From contig CM054183.1 in NCBI GenBank assembly GCA_028829895.1, positions 15,409,975-15,473,974 of the forward strand: 64,000 nt of DNA. The letters are read 5' to 3'. Numbering within the stretch: position 1 is the stretch's first letter; each line of letters starts with the position of its first letter. Under the pieces are notes generated by a model. That model was not told the origin of the DNA. It saw only the letters and a list, made by a program, of their open reading frames with translations, and ran no database searches. The stretch is from Sinotaia quadrata (lineage: Eukaryota > Mollusca > Gastropoda > Architaenioglossa > Viviparidae). Below are positions 35,733 to 50,631 of the stretch, piece after piece. Position numbers and translations under genes: made by a program.

Positions 35733-36739
35733 AATTTTATCATATGACAAAAGGGAAAGTTAGAATTATTTCAGGGATTCTATATTCTATAAATAACACT
35801 AGAACTTCCATCCAATACTTCTATCTCTCTCTAACCGTACGTGACGCAATCACAACTTTTAAGCAGGATGCTTTCACCATAAAGCAATTTCACAACATCA
35901 AAAATAAATTATATATAAATCTGTTCTCTTACTAAGAGTTACAGAAAATTTTAGAAGGAACAGCTAAATGTACTAAATATGGCTGAATCTATGTTGACAC
36001 TGCACAAAGTTAGATCTAACAGTGCACCTGTTTTTGCAAGCCGGGGTTCCTTCCCTTTTTTGTCTTGGTAGTAATGAAATGCCAAAATCATTCCAGCTGT
36101 TCTCTCCGATTTAAATCAAGGGGAGTAATCATGTCCCCATACGGCTCTCTTTTTTGTCAGATCATCCATATTATCATGCAATGTGCTTGATACTTAGGGG
36201 GTTTTGATTCTGGTAAGGGTTCTAACTCCTTTTAACAACTTTACAAGGTCTGAGTTTTCGTGATTCTTATTGTAAAAATAGACGCTTTTCTGTCTCAATA
36301 TTTTCCTTTTGGTTAACCAGTCAGGACAAGTAATAAGTGTATCGCATTGCCCTGCTGGCCAGAGGCCGCATTCCTGGGAGAGGTTAAAGACTCACCCTCC
36401 AAATGAAATGTCAAAACATGATATCACTACTCCTGTGAAGTGTAGCCAATAATTTTAAGATAGAGAATAGTCATGCCATGTCTAGGTGTGTGTCTACTCG
36501 TAGGCAAGAACCCGTGGCACATAGTACACGAGTTTGCAGAGTGCAGGCATGCGTAAAAGTTGGAGGCATATCAGTGTTAGCATACATTAGGGTAACGGCT
36601 TTATCCGACGTGTCACCACTCTGTACTACGTCTCTGACACAATTTAAATAATAAAGGCACTCTATATCTTGATTGTTCAGTAGCGCCCTTTTGTTGGAGA
36701 GGGATGTATTATTCAATTGTCTCCCTTAAGTCAGTGATA

Positions 36740-37500
36740 GAGTTTGCGATGCTAATTCCACCTAGTTAACGGTTATTATTATTATTATTAATTAATAATC
36801 AATAACTAATTAAAAGTGATGAGAATCTTAATTTATGTTATTAATTATTCTCCAGAAGTCACCTATCGTCGCTCTCACTTGGCGGATATGTGGGCGCTGT
36901 AAACATTTTCTCTTTTCTACAACATCAAAGACAAACACTGACACACAATATTTTAAAAGGTGGAAAACTTGTTACGAAAGGAGTAGACAAATCTTTCTTT
37001 AACATATATGTAGTAAGCACCCGTCCACCCACTTTTTTCTCCAACATAAGATTATCAATATGTGTAAGAAGGTCAATAAATTTAGCAATACATTTATTAA
37101 ATCAACAACCAAAAATGCATATAAGAAATAGAATGAATATGATTACTGGAGATCAATATTTCCATGAAACCATGTTCAAATAATATTTATACATATACAG
37201 TAATATATCATAAAATACAATTCAACAGATTAGTGTCAATCCAAATCACAGGATAGTTCTTATCAGAGAACAGAAATGGAGTTACTGGAGGTAAGCGATA
37301 ATAGTTTCTACATAACCTTGTTTAAGCAAAGCTGCAATAGGCTTTCACGTGTTTTTCATAACAAAGTCACAAGTTTATTATCCACATTATTAATGTCATT
37401 TACACATGTTTCCTTCTCACATTGTAGGACACAGATTTGCTGCTATTCTCTCGAGGATAACTTGAGCACACCAAACTGTCACCTGGTTACCTGACTCAAC
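36740..37500 (+). mobile_element. LTR-like dispersed repeat, copy 3
   Basis: It shares the whole 360-bp core with copies 1, 2 and 4, and beyond it (GAAATGGAGTTACTGGAG to about 37500) matches copy 1 closely. It begins about 200 bases right of block B. No coding capacity is visible. Confidence 0.65.
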
Positions 37501-39202
37501 TAAGATAAATAGGCTTTTGACCAGGTAGTCGTTACTACTGCAACATTATAGATATACTGTGGAAGTCATCAAATTCACTGATAATGTAGGATCTGATATT
37601 TATCCAGAGCAGTAGAAATGGAAGTGTAAAGGTCCAGTATATAAGTCTCTGTAAATGCTGTGAAATCTTTATATAAATATTTTGTATCTTCTCTGTGGTA
37701 GAGAGGAAAGAATAATATTACCCAGAGTTCATTATATGTTGTAACGTGGTTGTTTATGTTGTATTTTCTTATCAAATGGAGAAAAGAAATAATGATTTTT
37801 TCATGTGATTTGCATTTGTATTCCTTAAGTATAAAGACATAGCGTATCATGTCTAAATTATAATAATAAAAATTATGGTGATTTTAGTGATAAATTGTCC
37901 TTATATATCTTTAAATGTGGAGACACAATGAGTCATGTCCAACCTTATAATGAGAGAAATTAATATGACATTTGATATTTTAATGCTCAGTGATTATTGA
38001 AGCATGTAAAATTATATTATCTTTGTTTCTAAACATGTCGAACTACTTATGCGCTTTTCTTAAAATTGAAAAAATATTTTTTTTGTTCTTAAGAATTTTT
38101 ATGCATGTATTAAAACCGACAAAAAAATTTGGTCTTGTGAATAGTTATTCATTTCGTATTATGGTGGAAGCTTCACAGTTAATGTTTGAAATTTCCTCCT
38201 TTTAGAGTGGATGCTAACAGGTTGGTTAACATTTCCAATGTGTGGAAGTGTAAATTTGCCTATCTCTATTTCTAGACTTCATTTTTATATAAACTGTTAA
38301 ATTGTGAAAGTAGCATGACCTTGGGCACTCCTTATGATGGTATTTTAGTAGGTGTCAATGTTGGGGTAAACAACTCAAGTTGAAAATTTGCTAGAAATTG
38401 TTAATGCAATCCAAACCAGTTCCAACTGGATGAATAGATTTTATTATCCAATGATTAAGATTTATGAGAACAAGACTAGCCAATAGCCTAAGATCAACAC
38501 TTTACAGCTGTAGATAAGAATTTTAATAAAAGAAAAGTTAACAAGATTTAGAAAAATAAGTAATATAGTTTCATCATAATGCCATATAGAGCAAGTTCGA
38601 GCTACACTGTAGCACTTTCTCAATCACAACTTATCTGGATGGGCTGGAGTGACGTACAGCACGCTGGTAGACTCTCAATAGGACATGACATCATATCATG
38701 AATAGATTCCGAATCTCAGGTTGAAATCAAAGATCATGATGCAACCAAAGAAAACCAGGAACAAAAACAAAAAGCCAGAAACCCCGAAACACAAGCAATT
38801 GCAGAGTCTAAGTGTCCAGTCAATTGCTCTATTAATAAATACTAAGTTTGGCATAAGCATCTGAAAGAAAGAAATGTTAACATGTTCAAAATAAAACATA
38901 GCATCTAGCATCATAATAAAACCTAACCATTCATACAATACAAAGACGCTTTTACCTTATCCAGCCAGGGTTTTACTGCTCCATGTATAACCCAAATCTC
39001 ATAAATGCTCACCCCAAGAGACGATTGAAAATGAATAAAGAGTAAAATTTTCTATCACTTTTATCTTCCCTTGAAATCACACCTGTGTCTGCTAGTCACG
39101 CCTTCGATCCGGTCAATTACTTAAGGCTAATACTATTATGACTTTTGTAACAACTTCTGACCACCTCTGCCGATCCAGTAATGGCGCTTCCCATTGTATA
39201 TC

Positions 39203-39269
<67 letters not shown>

Positions 39270-39639
39270 CACAAATTAATCCCTTGCTACGTTTATTGGC
39301 CATTTAACAACAAACACTCGCTCACCTAATTGACGCAAATATCAAACATAGATCATTAAATCTGCTACCATGCACGACTCATTCTTCAGAACCTCACTTC
39401 CGAAACAAGCATAATGCAAGTACACGTCATTCAAATTACAAATAGCCTTTAATTTAAATTACACGTCATGAAAATTTATATAAAATATATGGGAAATTTT
39501 CCCATCATATAACATGTTCAAAGCTCAACAAAATTTTCAACAATCATTTCCCACATTTACTAATTAGTAATTTGGTAATTAGTTTAACAATTTTAAACAA
39601 ATTTGAACTCATTGCCAGACATTGCCTACCCAATTTTTG
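37501..39639. other. AT-rich spacer with a CA microsatellite
   Basis: No gene recognised. The CA microsatellite spans about 39206-39267. Open frames at 37575-37850 and 38696-38938 on the minus strand are hydrophobic and low-complexity, with no family match. Confidence 0.45.
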
Positions 39640-40700
39640 TGATGCCAATGCCTCCATAGTTATCAGTTTTGATAATTATTATCTTTTAATCATTCATAAC
39701 TAATTAAAAGTGAGGAGAATCTTAATTTATTTTTATTAATAATTTCTCCAAAGACACTCCTCGTCTCTCACTTGGTAGATATGCAGGCCTTGTACATGTT
39801 TTCTCTCTTCGACAACATTAAATCAAACTTTGATCATCACACCGTATTTTCATAGGTGAAAAACCTTTCACCAGAGGAGAAGAAATCCATCTTTTAATCA
39901 ATATGTAGCGAGCTCCCATCCACCCACTGTCTCTACAAACATATGGTTATAAATATGTGTAAGAAGGTCAATAAATGTAAAAATAAATTTATTAAATCAA
40001 CAATCAAATATACTACATAAGAATATAATCAAAGAGCATTCACATTTACATCACTTTACAACAATGTTTGATTAATGCTAGACAATCATTGAGTTTATCC
40101 TAGCATAGATATGAATATCATCACGGAAATGAGAATAGAGTTTCAGGGAAATAATGAAAGTCAATGCACATAACCTTTCCAAAGATGGCAGCTGCCACTG
40201 GCACATGTTCACAACCGTGCGGTTTGCAACAGGTCACTGTCTTTCTTATTCAGGCAATGGCTTCACATATCCCTTCCAGGCATGTTACACAACTGTTCCA
40301 GAATCCTCGATGAGCTCACAAAGCACACCGTAGAGAATTGGCCTGAATTTCACATTCTCTATCAAGCATTTCAAGAGGAATGTTCTCGAATTTTCGTGTC
40401 TAGTACTCAACACATCATGAGGAACATTCAAAACCAAACTCAAGCCAACTTTTCCGATGTATTGGCTCTTGAATGGAATTCACAGGAATCAACTTACAGC
40501 AACATGTTTTACTGAGAAGGTGACTACAACACTAGATTCTCATAAAAGCATGACCGATCAAAATTCACAAGAATAATGTAAAACATAGTCAAATTATTGA
40601 ACATAGAAATAATGGTTCAATTACATAAGCATTCTCTAATTCAAGTCATTCATCAATAGCAAACTTGTATGAAATACTCTAAGTCATTTCTTCCTTTATC
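39640..40700 (+). mobile_element. LTR-like dispersed repeat, copy 4, with extra element sequence
   Basis: The core (TAACTAATTAAAAGTGAGGA, CTCTCACTTGGTAGATATG, GTAAGAAGGTCAATAAAT) is followed by CAATGTTTGATTAATGCTAG, as in copy 2, and by GAACATAGAAATAAT with GCATTCTCTAATT, which in copy 2 lies after the RT fragment. So this copy keeps both ends of an element whose RT part has been replaced. A 77-codon frame at 40282-40515 is unrecognised. Confidence 0.6.
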
Positions 40701-42526
40701 AGTCAGTTAACTTACCCTAAGCTAACGATCGCCTTTATGACTGGACTTGAGTTATGTTCAAATTCAGAGTGATAGAATAGAGTACTTCTTCAACAAAGAA
40801 ACTTTCTGTCCATCTCCATTGGATGAGTTTGTTATGAACAAGTTGAAGACTACTAGTCAGAAAAACTACTCATACTGTTGGAACTGGTTTGGATTGCATC
40901 AGCAATTTTCTAGTATATTCTCAAGTTGTTTACTCCAACTCTGACACTTACAAGAAATACCATCATAAGGAGTGTCCAAGATCGGGTCACTTTGACCATT
41001 TCGCAATTTATATAACAATTAAGTTTAGAAATAGGGATATACACATTTACTCTGCCACACAAAGGAAATTAAAAATGTTCACTCCTATAGAGATAGTATG
41101 AAAGGTTATACATTGGAATTTCTTCACCTGGGATAATGAGATGAGTGTCTTTTCTGTCATCCAAAGTGGGAGAGCTGACTGAGTTGCCTCCCTTGGCGTG
41201 TACCTCGTGATGCGAGGTGTTGTTGCTATCTTGGTACGCATGTACGCAAGTGAAGCCACAGCACGGGAATGACGAAAATGGTGAATTTGAGAGAACGTGA
41301 AGAGTCACGTGATGCTGGGATGAATCAGGACTGGACTAGAATAAGTGAAGAATGAATGAAGAAGAACTGAATGAAGGCTTCCAAGCCTAGAAAAATAGGT
41401 GACGCATGCGTGAATCATTCCGGATATGTAATTAATTAGGCTCTCCCTCCCTCTCTCTTTCCCTCAGACACACTCACACGCAACTTATACCTGTGAACTC
41501 TCTCAACTCATACATTATTCAGACACATAGAAAACGTGTCAAATTGCAATCGAAGAATTTCCTAAAAATGGAAGAACAAGAATACAAGTTAGAATCTTCT
41601 ACACGCGGAGAATTCTAAGTACGACAAGTATAAAATTTCATCTAAAGAAGTTTCCATCTAAAAAAAATTACACTTGGAGGATTTCCTGAAAATGGAGAAT
41701 CTAAGCAAGAATCTTTTAATACAAATGCAATTAAAGGATTTCTAAGTATACAAATTTAACTTAATAATTCTAAATACACAAACATTGCAAAATTCAACTA
41801 AGAGTTCAGTATCAAAACATTCCCAACATACCAGACCTTTGTGTCCTGCACCGACTGAAGACTTAAAACTTGCTTCACACCTAGTGAGTGACAAGCTGGG
41901 TTGGAAGCCGGCATGTTCGTGTGCGTGTGTTTGCTTGTACTGTTCTAGCTGGACTAAAGATTGTTTGCAAGTGCCTGGCCCATGTAGTACCTTAGAGTCA
42001 TACACTCATTGTGCTCATTACTCGATTGGTGTCACGTGATCCACTAGTGGAACATGCGTTCGAGATTTCTTACATACAATGTTGGTCAGCACAGGGCCAG
42101 CATTTTCATGCTTCAGTTAATTATGAAGAGGAACTTCAGTTTGCAGAGGTGTAGTGATGGTCGAGTAAATGACTGGCTGCCGGCAACTTGTATCTCCTCA
42201 CGTATATCTTGATACGTAGACTTGATTGAATAACTGTAAACATGGCCAGGCAGGACTGTCCAACTCTTAACTAGACAATTAACATGTTTCTCATACTGCT
42301 ATCCTAGCAAAAATCGAGTCAGAAAGAAATATCCAAGAATGAATTGGTCAGAACAATTAATCAATGTGAAAAAATAATTATTTATATAATTATAATAAGT
42401 AAAAAAAATGATAATTAATTCTTATATATGGGATTTGCTCATTTGCTCATATGCTCATATGCTCACTACAGTATCTCCTGTTAATATTACTTTTTATGAT
42501 AATTAATCTTCATCTTCCCTTCTCAG
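40701..42526. other. Spacer upstream of the opsin gene
   Basis: No protein gene recognised. An acceptor-like TTCCCTTCTCAG ends at 42526, so a non-coding 5' exon of the opsin gene probably lies somewhere in this spacer; I could not place it. Confidence 0.4.
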
Positions 42527-42625
42527 GTAGCAGCACGACAGCACTGCAGGAACTCTTTGTGAGTCTCGACTACCCCAACCCATCAAGACGTAATCGACCC
42601 TCCCGGCAGCAGGAATAAAAAAAAA

Positions 42626-42779
42626 ATGGAGACAGCAAACTGGCCGTCAAATATGAGCTTCACCTCGGACACAACTTCTACAAATTTTAGCAATTCTTCT
42701 GACACGTTCCCTTCTTACTTACTACTACGTTTGTCCAGTGCAGAATACCATGGCCTTGGAATTTATCTTGTGGTATCAG
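42626..42779 (+). CDS. Opsin exon 1
   Basis: Residues 1-51 plus one base: a Ser/Thr/Asn-rich extracellular tail with glycosylation sequons and the first half of helix 1 (HGLGIYLVVS). Donor GTCAGT. The leader before it contains an in-frame stop. Confidence 0.85.
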
Positions 42780-42875
42780 GTCAGTACTGAATGCTAGCGG
42801 GATGAGTTCTCTCCCTTTATTGTTTGACACTTGAAAGTAATGAAGATGACGACATTAATCATGGGGACAGTGTGT

Positions 42876-42938
<63 letters not shown>

Positions 42939-45869
42939 GGTGGGTGGGTGGGTGGTTGAAAGGCGCGGTTACCGATTCTAAAGATGGTAGGAAAAGAATT
43001 AAGTGAGGTAATTTACAATGGTGGTGGTGGGGAAACAACCACGAAAAACAGCAACGTATGTACTTGAAATTAACAGTAATAAAAGAATTCCTATTAGCAA
43101 TTTAAATACAGGTATATGTTATTAAGACCATTAACATTACTATATCATTATCAACGTCTTACCACTGCCATTAATATTTCAGGATAGCTGATTGTGAGGT
43201 TACATCTAACTGATTCATGCAATAATCTCATGGTTTCAGATAGGATTGATTCCGAGGATTAGCACAATGCATCACCTTGTGTACAACGCGCAAGATCGAA
43301 TTTGCATTCTCTCAATTCGTTGGACCAACATTGATGAGTTTTTTAAGCAAGGGTTCATTCTAGCTACTGACACAATCCATTGCCTAATGTGTAACACTCT
43401 TATGTAATAATAATAATAATAATAATAATAACAATAATAATACACCTATCTGGACATCACAGAATTGCCCAACTACTAAAGGCAGCGCTCGACGGAAGTG
43501 CTCGCCTCGAGTTAAAAATAGATCAAGTGATTCCTGCACGAAAACCAGACATTGTAATTCTCAGTAAGTCTAATAGAACAGCAATAATCATTGATGCCGC
43601 TGTTCCAAGTGATTGAAGCATAAAAACAAACGAAAGAAAACAAGTAAAAATACCAAGATCTTAGTTTAGAAATCCAGAGATGTAGTATGTAAAAGCAGAA
43701 CTAATACCTGTATTGATAACATCTTTGGGGAACATAACATCTAAGTTGGAAGTCTATTTGAATAAACTATCTGGAAACCAGAGACTCGCCCCACTACTAA
43801 AAGTAGTGCTCCTCTGAAGTGCCCACATCCCCCGTAAAATCTTGGATTTCCCAGTATCTTGGTAAGATTCCAAGACTTTGTCTCACAACCACAACCGACA
43901 GTCAAAGAAATCGTGGGCAAAGGTTGAATAATAATAATAACAATACAACATCAAAAACAAACAAACAAACAAACAAAATAGTGAAGATGATGATGATGAT
44001 GACGACGAAATACTTAATCTTATAAAAGTTCTAATCATTTTGCAGTTATTACACATAATTTACACAAGGTTCTTTTACAAACTACCTAAAACTACTTTTC
44101 TTTCTAAAGTGACAGTTTAGTGGGAAAAAATAAATCCAATGAAAATATATAATAAATAGCTGTAGTTGCAAAGGAGAAATATAAGTTTTCAGTTTCCAAT
44201 TATCCATTGCTGAGTGTGAACTTCAAATTATTCGAAACTTTCACTTGACCCTTTCACTGAATTAAAAAAAATAATCGATACACCGTTTGATATTTTTCTT
44301 AAAGAAAAAAGAATTAATTTTGACTCTTCTTACAAACTCATACCCCAGTATGGGATGAGAGGAATCTTTTGTCTGGCCAATTCACAGTAAGCAAAATCAG
44401 TGATGTCTTTCAAATTCAAAGAAGCAGACAGATTACTCTATTTATTAATATGTAAATTTTAACCTTTATTTGATTTTTTAAAAGTAATCTGTATAACTCC
44501 ACACACAGAAAGGAATATTGTTGCTAAAATCGCCCAACATTTCGTTCTCTTTATAAATTTAAAATCATTGCGAAAATGAGTCGCAAATACCACGCGTACG
44601 ACAAAAAAAAAGAAAGAACTGTCAGGCACTGGGCTTTTCAAGTATATGTACGTCATTACGCCATGGGCACAAACTATGACTTAATTGTCAGGCACTGGGC
44701 TTTTCAAGTATATGTACGTCATTACGCCATGGGCACAAACTATGACTTAAGTGTCATGTGCAGTCAGTGCTAGTAAGATGTCGACAAAGGAAACAATGCT
44801 GCACTCGACACTTAAAACATCTGTAAGCCAGAGGCCTTTAGTTATATGTTATTCGTAGTGTTTGTCTCTTATAATAAACCACACACTTATTGCAAATAAC
44901 GAAAGAAGATAAGCATTATTAACATGCTCAATTTTGCTGCGTTTACTCCAGGAGTGGTCGGGTGTATCGGTAACGGGCTGGTCGTGGCGATGTTCATCAC
45001 GGAGGAGCGCTTCAAGTCCTCAGTGGACATGCTTATTTTGAACCTGGCCGTTGCAGACGTCGGGATGTGCGGACTGTGCTTTCCTTTTGTCTCCGCGTCC
45101 AGCTTCGCCGAGGTGAGCTTTCGTTGATGTTGATGTCTAAGCTGTCGTGTATATTTCCCAAATCTCTATTTCTGGTTGTTCAATGTTCATTATTTATCGT
45201 CACACCAGCCGGTGTTAACGCTACAGTTTGTTACCACTGATCGAGCAAAGATGAGTTATACGGCACACATTCATCCATGATCCCAAACACACACAAAAAG
45301 AACAAAGTACATACACATTCATGTACCAACACATCCCGTATAATACACATATATTTATACACAAAATCAATATAAGCATTAAAGCATATAGAGAGAGACA
45401 CACACACTCATACACGCACGTACACATACAAACATACATACACATACAAACATACGTGCACATACAAACATACGTGCACATACATACAAACATACGTACA
45501 CATACAAACATACGTACACATACAAACATACGTGCACATACATACAAACATACGTACACATACAAACATACGTGCACATACATACAAACATCTATATATT
45601 TTGAATAATAAGCAACACACATGTTTACAAAATGTACATTTAAAATGAACTTTTATGATAGAAATGGCTTTTTGGTGAGGTTGGTTGCACTGTTTATGGA
45701 TACCTGGGATTTCTCTTTGGCAACACAGCCATCTGCACTCTCTCCATCATCAGCATACAGAGATATCTAGTCATTTGTCGTCGGTGCTCAAGTAAGTAGA
45801 AAAATCTTTCGTTTGTTGAAACTGGCTTCAAAAGCTGTGCGTGCGTGCATGTGTGTGTGTGTGTGTGTG

Positions 45870-45930
<61 letters not shown>

Positions 45931-47389
45931 GATATGATGAATATGATAATACATTTGAAGATAATGCTTATAAAATAATGATGATCTTAGTGAGGTGGTG
46001 AAGGTACATTCAAAGCTATTACATTTATTACGGTGGCAGTGTGAGATGATGATGAATATTGTGGTGGTAGTGGTGGTGGTGGTGGAGGTGGTAGTAATAA
46101 CGCTGATAACCATGATGATTATGATTTGAAATGTGCGAGAAGTATTTTCATACAGTTTATATTTCTCTGAGTCAGAATAATTTTCCCTGTTTTCAACCGT
46201 CTAGTGCCTGTTGCTGATTCCTTTGTTCATAGCTAGAATCGCCTGCAGGATTCGTTCAGGATATACCTCTGACACTGCAGGTGCAGAACATTAGACCACT
46301 GGTCATTGACATATGAAGTACAAAACACTGCTCATTGATAGATGAAGCACGGCCACTGGTCATTTATAGATGAAGCATAGACCTCTGGTCATTGACAGAT
46401 TAAACAGAGCCCAGTGGTCAATTACAGATGAATTATTAAACAGTGCTCGTTGGGAGATGATGAATAGGCCCTGGTGGTTAAGTGCAGACCACTGGTCATT
46501 GACAGATGAAATATAAAGCACTGATTGTTGATAGATGATGTACAGACCACTGATCGTTGATATATAAAGTGTAGATCACTGGTTATTGACGGATGGATCA
46601 TAGACCACTTGTCACTGGGCATCGAGCGGTAAGCTTTTCCATTCCCAGTCTCCATTCTTATCAAGCGGTAAGCTTTTCCATTCCCAATCTCCATTCTTAT
46701 CAAGCGGTAAGCTTTTCCATTCCCAATCTCCATTCTTATCAAGCGGTAAGCTTTTCCATTCCCAATCTCCATTCTTATCAAGCGGTAAGCTTTTCCATTC
46801 CTAATCTCCATTCTTATCAAGCGGTAAGCTTTTCCATTCCCAATCTCCATTCTTATCAAGCGGTAAGCTTTTCCATTCCATTCCCAATCTCCATTCTTAT
46901 CAAATGGTAAGCGTTTCCATTCCCAATCTCCACTCGTATCAAGTGGTAAGCGTTTCCATTCCCAATCTACAAGCTTCTAGGTGTGAACTACCGTACTAAC
47001 TTTTGAGACTGAAGCCAGTACTATGTAAAAAATCGAAAATGAAACTAAATTTTTCGTAAGCTGAGCTTCCGATTTTTATTTGTACAGTGCTTCGGCCAGG
47101 ACAATTTATTTTATTCAGCTGCATGGCATAACGTTGTTCCAAGGACGCGTCACAAGCAAGTCATCACACACATATTTACAACACACACGCATACACTCTG
47201 TCACTCATTTACTCACGTACAAACACACACTTTCACACACAGTCGGTTTATTTATGGAATAAATTTAGTCCTGACAAAGTCAAAGACAGACAAGTTATTA
47301 TAGATAAGCAACAGATAGCCAGAGATAGCTAAAAAGAATATTTTTTTTTAAATGTGTCGACCTTAGAGAGATTTAAAAGATGAATTGGT

Positions 47390-47432
<43 letters not shown>

Positions 47433-50400
47433 AAAATAGAAAAGAGGATTCAAAAGAGAAAAGGAATGACCTACGCTCCGCCACTTTCAATATTCACGCC
47501 GCCCGATAGTACTCAAGCCTGAGTCTGCATCACTTACAATACAAAACATCGATCCTAATAAAATAAATATGTGGGGATGTAGTTCGGTAACAGGCTTAAT
47601 AATAATTTTCTGTTTCACTTGTCATCGTTCTGGTACTTAACGAAAGCAGACTCATGTAAAACTAATAAATCTAGGGTCTGTAAGAACTTCTGGCGTTCAC
47701 AAATGTACTTTGGGTTTATTTTTTACATTTAAAAAAATTTGTTTTAATTTCTTTCTTAATGAAGCGTGTATTATTATTATTATTATTATTTTTCATTTGA
47801 AGTGTTTGGCATTTTTCGAGAATTCTATATGGCAACACCAATGTCATTATTATTTATTTTATTACAGATCAACGCAACCTTGGTACCTTCATGATGACTG
47901 TTTTAGGGTCTTGGGTACAAGCTTTTGTTTGGAGTTCTCTCCCGCTATTTTTGCCGAACCCGTACAAGCCAGAACCTTTTGGGGTAGGGATGGAATCTTA
48001 TTTACCTTGAGTTACAAGTAAATCAGGAATAAGAGTCTGACTTCCAGGCCACACACGTACCCAAAGTTTGCTGTGCATAATTATTTATCATTATTAACAC
48101 GATGTTACTTTTAAATTAATGCAACTAATTAATTTCAGAAAAAGAAAGTAACACCAAACAAACTGAAGTAAAATATTTCTTGCAGTTAATAATTTAGTGT
48201 CAAAGAAAAGTGTGTAGTCTGTAGGTACTGATTAGTAATTGCATTGATTTATTTTAAAAGACAATGTGTGTGCTAAATGGGTTATCTCCGCCTCTCCCTC
48301 ACTAAATATTTTAAACGAATGTACACATTTTCTCGTTTATTTATATAAATATCGATGCATTTAAAAAATTTTCATATTATAAATAAATTCGTCCATTATA
48401 TTTACATTTAAGCTATTTCATTAATTATTAATGTGCTAAAGGTACTACATGATTTGCAAAAACGGAAGGGGGCATAGCAGACTTTGTGAAGCAGAGTTAT
48501 CTTAAACATGATGCCTGAATGCTTGCCTGATCAAACTACCTGAAAATAAAACTCACACATAATTTCAGTGTATACAACTTAGTAATATTTGTTTTGTTGT
48601 TGCTTGAGAAAAAATAAATAAAAGTATCCACATTTCTTCTTGGACATGAATAGACATCGTGCACTCTACACTGGGCTAGCCAAGACCCGGGAATGCGAGC
48701 GTACATCATCTGCTTGTTCGTCTACGTGATGTTCCATTTCCTGGTCGTCACGTTTTGTTACTCCAGCATTTACATAACCAGTCGTCGTGGTGTCATGGCA
48801 ACGTCCACTCGCAACCACCAAGATCTTCTCGTATCCAAGGTAAAATTGTTCAGTAATTCCTCTCATTCATTTAACACAATATCCAATCTTCAACTATCCC
48901 AGGTAAAATTGTTCAGTAATTATCACTTTTCTTTAACACACGAGTCTCTAATTAGCCGGTGTTAAACAAAGCAAGCAAAAGCATTGACTGCTGACTAGAT
49001 CTAGTTTTCTAAATAAGCGTTTTATTTTGTTACTTGCATCAACTTCAGAGTAAACGTAAAGTTTAAGATAATTTTGTTTAAAAGATGGAATGGCCGATTC
49101 TTGCCATTTATGACGCCATGGGTAATGTCCCACACTTGCAAACATACATTCTTTCAAAGGTCTATGAGCTATCTTTCTTCCAATTGAAACTTTTGTATCT
49201 CGTTAATTAATATGTAATTAATAAATAAAATGTTGACATGTCCAGGCATTTGTACTGCTTTCATGGTTATGATAAGATATTACCATTTCGTCTCTCACTC
49301 CACTTTGCAGGATCTTTACATAGCACTCCATTTGGTAGGGATTTTACATAGCACTCCACTTGGTAGGGATTTTACATAGCACTCCACTTTGCAGGATCTT
49401 TACATAGCACTCCACTTGGTAGGGATTTTACATAGCATTTCACTTGGCAAGGACTTTAAATAGCATTTCACTTGGCAAGGACTTTAAATAGCATTTCACT
49501 TGGCAAGGACTTTAAATAGCATTTCACTTGGCAAGGACTTTAAATAGCATTTCACTTGGCAAGGACTTTAAATAGCATTTCATTTGGCAAGGACTTTAAA
49601 TAGCATTTCACTTGGCAAGGACTTTAAATAGCATTTCATTTGGCAAGGACTTTGAATAACATTTCACTTGGCAGGGAATTTGAATAACATTTCACTTGGC
49701 AAGGACTTTAAATAACATTTCACTTGGCAAGGACTTTTAATAGAATTTCACTTGGCAGGGAATTTGTATTGCATTGTATAAAGTACAAATATAAAGTTTC
49801 TGGACTCTACACTGAGAACCTCTAGTCTGATATTAACTTGCCGATGCACACTTTTGTAACTTCTCTCAAAAACCTTCTGTACTGCAAGGGATTTGATCTG
49901 ACTAATAATTTATTTCTTAAGGCCCCACCCTTGCATTAATTCTTGACATACTAAAATGTGCATAAGAAGTTTAAAACAAAATTTTAAAACTAAATGTATT
50001 GAACCGCACAACGGTTATCGAAAATGAGGTACAACACACTGAAGAGAGATAAAGACCATTATTTATACATTGTGTTTTTTCTCAACAAGAGTCGATAGTA
50101 ATTTATTTAAAATAACAGTTCTTTTTTAAAATGTGTAATAGCGTTCTATCCTAGAGTCAAATTCTTATAAAAGAACAAATTATGAGGAAGAGAGATTGGT
50201 AATGGAACCCGGCATGCATACCGAATGTAATGAATGTAGTCCGTTCTGGTGAGGTGGTGTTTGTGAAGATCCCAGCCCAACGTCCACAGTAACAGTCATT
50301 AAATGAATGTGCTCACTTTAATTAATCTAATAAAGGATTCAGTTTGTCAATGTGTTGGAAACACTTTACAAATAAAGAATCAATATGTTTACTGAATTCA

Positions 50401-50592
50401 CAAATAAAGAATCTGTCCATTTACTGAATTCACAAATAAAAATCCATATATTTATTGCATGCACAAATAAAGAATAAATAAATAATGTACTAAATAAACA
50501 AATTAAGAATCCACTTATTTACTGAATGAATTCATAGTTCACTGTTCACTTTTTGTCATTTCATGTGAGAGAAGTAATATATATGAGATAAA

Positions 50593-50631
<39 letters not shown>

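Larger units (their letters stand above)
32260..36535 (+). repeat. Segmental duplication block B (partner 19868-23965)
   Basis: Second copy of the receptor-bearing block, in direct orientation. It is longer than A mainly because of three extra 65-bp upstream units and three extra 21-bp downstream units. The right end carries the first few hundred bases of the same minus-strand retroelement remnant as block A but lacks the RT core. Homology stops near 36535, where unrelated sequence begins. Confidence 0.9.

Noticed and set aside
35523..35750. Heptad-like coiled-coil frame on the minus strand below receptor B
   Set aside because: It arises from the 21-bp repeat whose copy number differs between blocks; in block A it does not stay a comparable protein.
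46422..46910. Repeat proteins on both strands in opsin intron 3
   Set aside because: Both are the 39-bp minisatellite read in frame; they lie within an intron between well-supported exons.
49310..49770. CRISPR-like regular array
   Set aside because: Units are direct tandem repeats with no unique spacers, in an animal intron; the same holds for the other arrays.
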